Positions 4,473-7,169 of a stretch of DNA of 7,169 nt are shown here, one piece after another. The stretch is from the NCBI GenBank assembly GCA_003141795.1, contig PLNO01000155.1:409-7577 (forward strand), read 5' to 3'. Source of the DNA: Spirochaetaceae bacterium. Lineage in GTDB: Bacteria > Spirochaetota > Spirochaetia > SZUA-6 > Fen-1364. Numbering within the stretch: position 1 is the stretch's first letter; every line of letters begins with the position of its first letter. The translations under genes and the position numbers were made by a program. The notes under the pieces are model-generated. The model saw nothing but the letters and a program-made list of their open reading frames with translations. It did not search any database and was not told where the DNA came from.

Positions 4473-6452
4473 CTATTTCCAGTCCCTGATCCTCTTCTCC
4501 ACGGCGGCCGCCGTGATACCGAGGTGCTCGGCGACCTTCTGATAGGGTCCCGACTCTCCGAACCTGTCGATCCCGATCACGAGCGTCGATTCGTCGAACA
4601 GGCCCTTCCAGCCGAACGTGACTCCCGCCTCGAAGATCGCCTTTTTCGCCGCGGGCGGAACGAGCGAGGCTCGGAACTCCGCCGGCTGGGCGACGAACAG
4701 CCCGTGAGAGAGAACGGACACGACCCTCACCTTGCGGTCCTTGAGCGCCTCTGCCACCTGTAGCGAGACGGACACCTCTGAGCCCGTGGCAACGATGACG
4801 AGATCCGGCGATCCCTCACAGTCCTTCACGATGTAGGCGCCGCGCTGAATCGTCGAGCGCCAGGAGGCGTCGGCCTTCGGATAGACGGCGATCGCCTGCC
4901 GCGTGAGGGCGAGCACGCTCGGCCCGTCCCTTCTTTCCATCGCGATCCGCCATGCCATCTCGGTTTCTTCAGCATCCCCGGGGCGCAGTACGGTGAGGTT
5001 GGGTATGGCGCGAAGCGCGGCAAGATGCTCCACGGGCTCGTGCGTCGGCCCGTCCTCGCCGACGAAGACCGAATCGTGCGTGAGCACGTAGATCACGGGG
5101 AGCTTGGCTATCGCGGCGACCCTCATGGCCGGGCGCATGTAGTCGGAGAACACCATGAAGGTGGCGCAGAAGGCGCGCAACCCGCCGTGGTAGGCGATCC
5201 CGTTGCAAATGGCGGCCATCCCGTGCTCGCGGATGCCGAAGTGGAAATTCCTTCCCAGCGGGTTGGCTTTTCCGAAATCCCCCATGTCCTTGAGGTTCGT
5301 ATTGTTCGACGGGGCAAGGTCAGCGGAGCCGCCGATCAGGCTGGGCATTGCCTTGGCGATGGCGTTCAGGACCTGGCCGCTCGCAGCACGGGTGGCGAGG
5401 CTGTCCCCGAGCTTGAACACCGGGAACGACGCCTTGGAGAGATCCGTCTCCGCGGCGAACGAGCTGTCCCATTCCTTCGCCTTGTCGGGATTCGCCGACC
5501 TCCACGCGGAGAAAGTCGTCTTCCACGCTTCGTAGCGCGCCTTCCATCCGGCCTGCTTGTCCTTGAAGTACGACTGGGCCTCGGGGAACACGTAGAACTG
5601 AGAGCCTTCAGGCACGCCGATGGCCTTTTTTGCGCCGGCGCATTCCTCGGCGCCCAGCGACTCCCCGTGCGCTTTGGCGGTTCCGGCGCGCGTAGGGGCA
5701 CCCTTGCCGATGGTGGACTGCAGCTTGATGATGGTGGGCCGGGCGGTATCCTTGCGGGCCTGGTCGACGAGCGACGCTATGCCGTTGAAGTCGTACATGC
5801 TCCCCGACAGGGTCTGCCAGCCGTATGCCTCATACCGTTTCAGCACGTCCTCGGAGAACGCCAGGCTCGTCGAGCCCTCGATTGTGATCTGGTTTGAATC
5901 GTAGAAGACGATGAGCTTGCCCAGGCCGAGATGACCGGCGAGGGATGCCGCCTCCGCGGCGACCCCTTCCATCATGTCACCGTCGCTGGCAAGCACGTAC
6001 GTGTAATGATCCACGATGGTGTGCGTCGGGGTGTTGAACCGGGCGGCGAGGATGCGCTCCGCGATGGCCATGCCGATGCCGTTGGAAAGCCCCTGTCCCA
6101 GCGGTCCACCGGTGGCCTCCACCCCCGGCGTCCAGCCCCACTCCGGGTGACCGGGAGTCTTCGAGCCGAGCTGGCGGAATCCCTTGATGTCGTCGAGGCT
6201 GAGATCGTATCCCGACAGGTGCAACATCGAATACAGAAGCATGCACCCGTGCCCGGCGGAGAGCACGAACCTGTCCCGGTTCGCCCACTGGGGGTCCTTC
6301 GGCCAGTGGTTCAGGAGCTCCCCATAGACGTACGCGCCGAGCTCGGCGCATCCCATGGGCAGACCCGGGTGGCCGGATTTCGCCTTTTCCACCGCGTCGA
6401 TGGAAAGGGAGCGAACGCTGTTGGCAACTGCGGAAAGTGCGGAGAGATTCAT
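4473..6452 (-). CDS. tkt: Transketolase
   Basis: Thiamine-diphosphate enzyme that moves two-carbon ketol units between sugar phosphates in the non-oxidative pentose phosphate pathway; cytosolic. Seen: 659 residues, close to the 663 of E. coli TktA. The first domain has GHPG (27-30), SAGHG (65-69), the ThDP/metal motif SDGDMMEG (156-163) continuing to [10 protein letters not shown], and the active-site His near 262 (AKAHGESLG). The pyrimidine domain has LATRAAS (352-358), [10 protein letters not shown] (374-383) and FGIREHG (405-411) with the catalytic Glu409, then LTHDS and [12 protein letters not shown]. The C-terminal domain ends in [11 protein letters not shown]. All catalytic residues are intact. 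Start: the ATG at 6452 has GGAGG 5 bases upstream and overlaps the stop of the preceding gene as ATGA. The in-frame ATG at 6464 would overlap the ribosome site itself and add only four residues. Translation is probably coupled to the phosphoesterase gene. Confidence 0.97.
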   Translation of the reverse strand: MNLSALSAVANSVRSLSIDAVEKAKSGHPGLPMGCAELGAYVYGELLNHWPKDPQWANRDRFVLSAGHGCMLLYSMLHLSGYDLSLDDIKGFRQLGSKTPGHPEWGWTPGVEATGGPLGQGLSNGIGMAIAERILAARFNTPTHTIVDHYTYVLASDGDMMEGVAAEAASLAGHLGLGKLIVFYDSNQITIEGSTSLAFSEDVLKRYEAYGWQTLSGSMYDFNGIASLVDQARKDTARPTIIKLQSTIGKGAPTRAGTAKAHGESLGAEECAGAKKAIGVPEGSQFYVFPEAQSYFKDKQAGWKARYEAWKTTFSAWRSANPDKAKEWDSSFAAETDLSKASFPVFKLGDSLATRAASGQVLNAIAKAMPSLIGGSADLAPSNNTNLKDMGDFGKANPLGRNFHFGIREHGMAAICNGIAYHGGLRAFCATFMVFSDYMRPAMRVAAIAKLPVIYVLTHDSVFVGEDGPTHEPVEHLAALRAIPNLTVLRPGDAEETEMAWRIAMERRDGPSVLALTRQAIAVYPKADASWRSTIQRGAYIVKDCEGSPDLVIVATGSEVSVSLQVAEALKDRKVRVVSVLSHGLFVAQPAEFRASLVPPAAKKAIFEAGVTFGWKGLFDESTLVIGIDRFGESGPYQKVAEHLGITAAAVEKRIRDWK

Positions 6453-7105
6453 CGCGTCCTCCATGTGACTGATGCCTTGTTATTCTCTATCGTGACGAGC
6501 GCATAGCGCCCGTTCTTGAAAGGTCCGATGTTGGCGCACACCGCGCCGCCAAGGGAATCCTCGCCCCAGGACTCGTGTATGTGGCCGCAGATGCAGAGCT
6601 GCACGGAGCGTGTGAGGAGGAAGTCCCGCACAGCCGCAGAGCCGACGTGCAGCTTCGCGAAGCTCCTGTCGAGCTCCGTGTCCTTGGGTGGCGCATGCGA
6701 CACCAGGACCCTGTAGCCCGCGTTTCGTATCCGCTCGAACCCGGCAGAGAGACACGCCGCTGCCTCCTCTGCGTCGATTTCCCAGGGGGTACCGAACGGC
6801 GACGGAGTCCCGCCGCCGAGACCCATGAAGCCCACCCCTTCGATGACCACCCCGGTTGAATGGATGTCGAGCCCTTTTTCGGAGAGAAACCGACGCGCGC
6901 CCTCGCGGTCCATGTTCCCACCGACGGCAACGATCCGTGCACCCGAGGATAGCAAGGGGGAGAGGACGGCCTCCGCCTCGTCGTACCCGCCGAGGTGGGT
7001 GAGATCGCCTGCGATGACGATCACGTCCACCTCGGGGACAAGCGCGAGCACGTCCTTCAGCCCCGCAGCCTCACCGTGGATGTCCGACAGGCAAAGGAGC
7101 TTCAT
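6449..7105 (-). CDS. Calcineurin-like metallophosphoesterase (COG2129 type, Icc-related)
   Basis: Predicted two-metal phosphoesterase; substrate unknown. Seen: 218 residues, with the full metal-binding set in order: SDIHG (Asp8, His10), AGDLTH (Asp34), GGNMD (Asn64), SHAPP (His137) and CGHIHES (His175, His177). [15 protein letters not shown] (96-109) and [18 protein letters not shown] (145-162) are features I associate with the COG2129 group rather than with YfcE or cyclic-AMP phosphodiesterases. The usual GNHD or GNCD appears as GNMD, a mild change that leaves the Asn ligand in place. No signal peptide, so cytosolic. It begins 6 bases after the preceding gene's stop, with a weak AGGG (7110-7113) ribosome site 4 bases before the ATG. 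Its stop TGA overlaps the tkt ATG. A link to sugar-phosphate metabolism is only suggested by this position. Confidence 0.9.
   Translation of the reverse strand: MKLLCLSDIHGEAAGLKDVLALVPEVDVIVIAGDLTHLGGYDEAEAVLSPLLSSGARIVAVGGNMDREGARRFLSEKGLDIHSTGVVIEGVGFMGLGGGTPSPFGTPWEIDAEEAAACLSAGFERIRNAGYRVLVSHAPPKDTELDRSFAKLHVGSAAVRDFLLTRSVQLCICGHIHESWGEDSLGGAVCANIGPFKNGRYALVTIENNKASVTWRTR
6458..6462 (-). promoter_or_regulatory. Ribosome binding site of tkt
   Basis: GGAGG on the minus strand, 5 bases before the ATG at 6452, lying inside the last codons of the phosphoesterase gene. It selects this start over the ATG at 6464. Confidence 0.75.
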
Positions 7106-7111
7106 GGCGCC

Positions 7112-7169
7112 CTAGTGGTGCCGCCTCTTGTGCTTCTTCTGCTTCCGTGAGCCGGATTGTCCGAGGAAA
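7112..7169 (-). CDS. Unidentified gene, 3' end only, with a basic C-terminus
   Basis: The last 18 codons before a TAG at 7112-7114 read FLGQSGSRKQKKHKRRHH. The other two minus-strand frames do not give a sensible ending here, and this stop lies 6 bases before the phosphoesterase ATG, the spacing expected of an operon partner. Nine of the last eleven residues are Lys, Arg or His, suggesting a disordered tail that may bind nucleic acid. Too little is visible to name a family. Confidence 0.5.
   Translation of the reverse strand, partial: FLGQSGSRKQKKHKRRHH

Noticed and set aside
5025..5897. 290-codon open frame on the plus strand within tkt
   Set aside because: Antisense shadow of transketolase, with no recognisable domain.
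1..7169. Phage, defence, CRISPR or transposon system
   Set aside because: No repeats with spacers, transposase, integrase, attachment site or toxin-antitoxin pair was found. All sizeable genes are housekeeping or envelope enzymes.

Overview
The window is a compact, high-GC bacterial chromosome segment holding ordinary housekeeping genes. I see no mobile element, CRISPR array, rRNA or tRNA. It falls into three transcription units.

Left unit (minus strand, reading leftward from about 2932): a T-box tRNA-sensing leader, then thrS (threonyl-tRNA synthetase), then 14 bases later a nucleoside-kinase-like gene with an N-terminal ATP-cone, which runs off the left edge. The leader can be read in detail. 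It has a promoter, a Stem I whose specifier loop shows the threonine codon ACC followed by the conserved A, a Stem III-like hairpin, the canonical T-box AGGGTGGAACCGCG in a foldable antiterminator, and a long competing hairpin just before the thrS ribosome site. The synthetase begins directly in the editing domain and lacks the usual N-terminal TGS domain.

Middle unit (plus strand, 3114-4451): a GT-B glycosyltransferase resembling the MurG / monogalactosyl-diacylglycerol synthase group. It is transcribed divergently from thrS from a strong sigma70-type promoter placed so close to the ATG that the mRNA should be leaderless. The protein ends in a Lys/Arg/Ala-rich, histone-H1-like tail.

Right unit (minus strand, 7169 to 4473): the last 18 codons of an unidentified gene with a basic C-terminus, a COG2129-type metallophosphoesterase, and transketolase. 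The three are packed as a likely operon (6-base gap, then an ATGA stop/start overlap). Transketolase converges on the glycosyltransferase. The terminator expected to serve it lies inside the plus-strand sequence that encodes the glycosyltransferase's basic tail.

Organism: the high GC, GGAGG ribosome sites and sigma70 promoters point to a bacterium. The TGS-less synthetase of 580 residues recalls some spirochaete enzymes, and the T-box recalls Firmicutes, Actinobacteria and some Deltaproteobacteria or Chloroflexi. I cannot settle the phylum. The genes have no obvious shared pathway: translation and nucleotide metabolism on the left, envelope glycosylation in the middle, the pentose phosphate pathway on the right.
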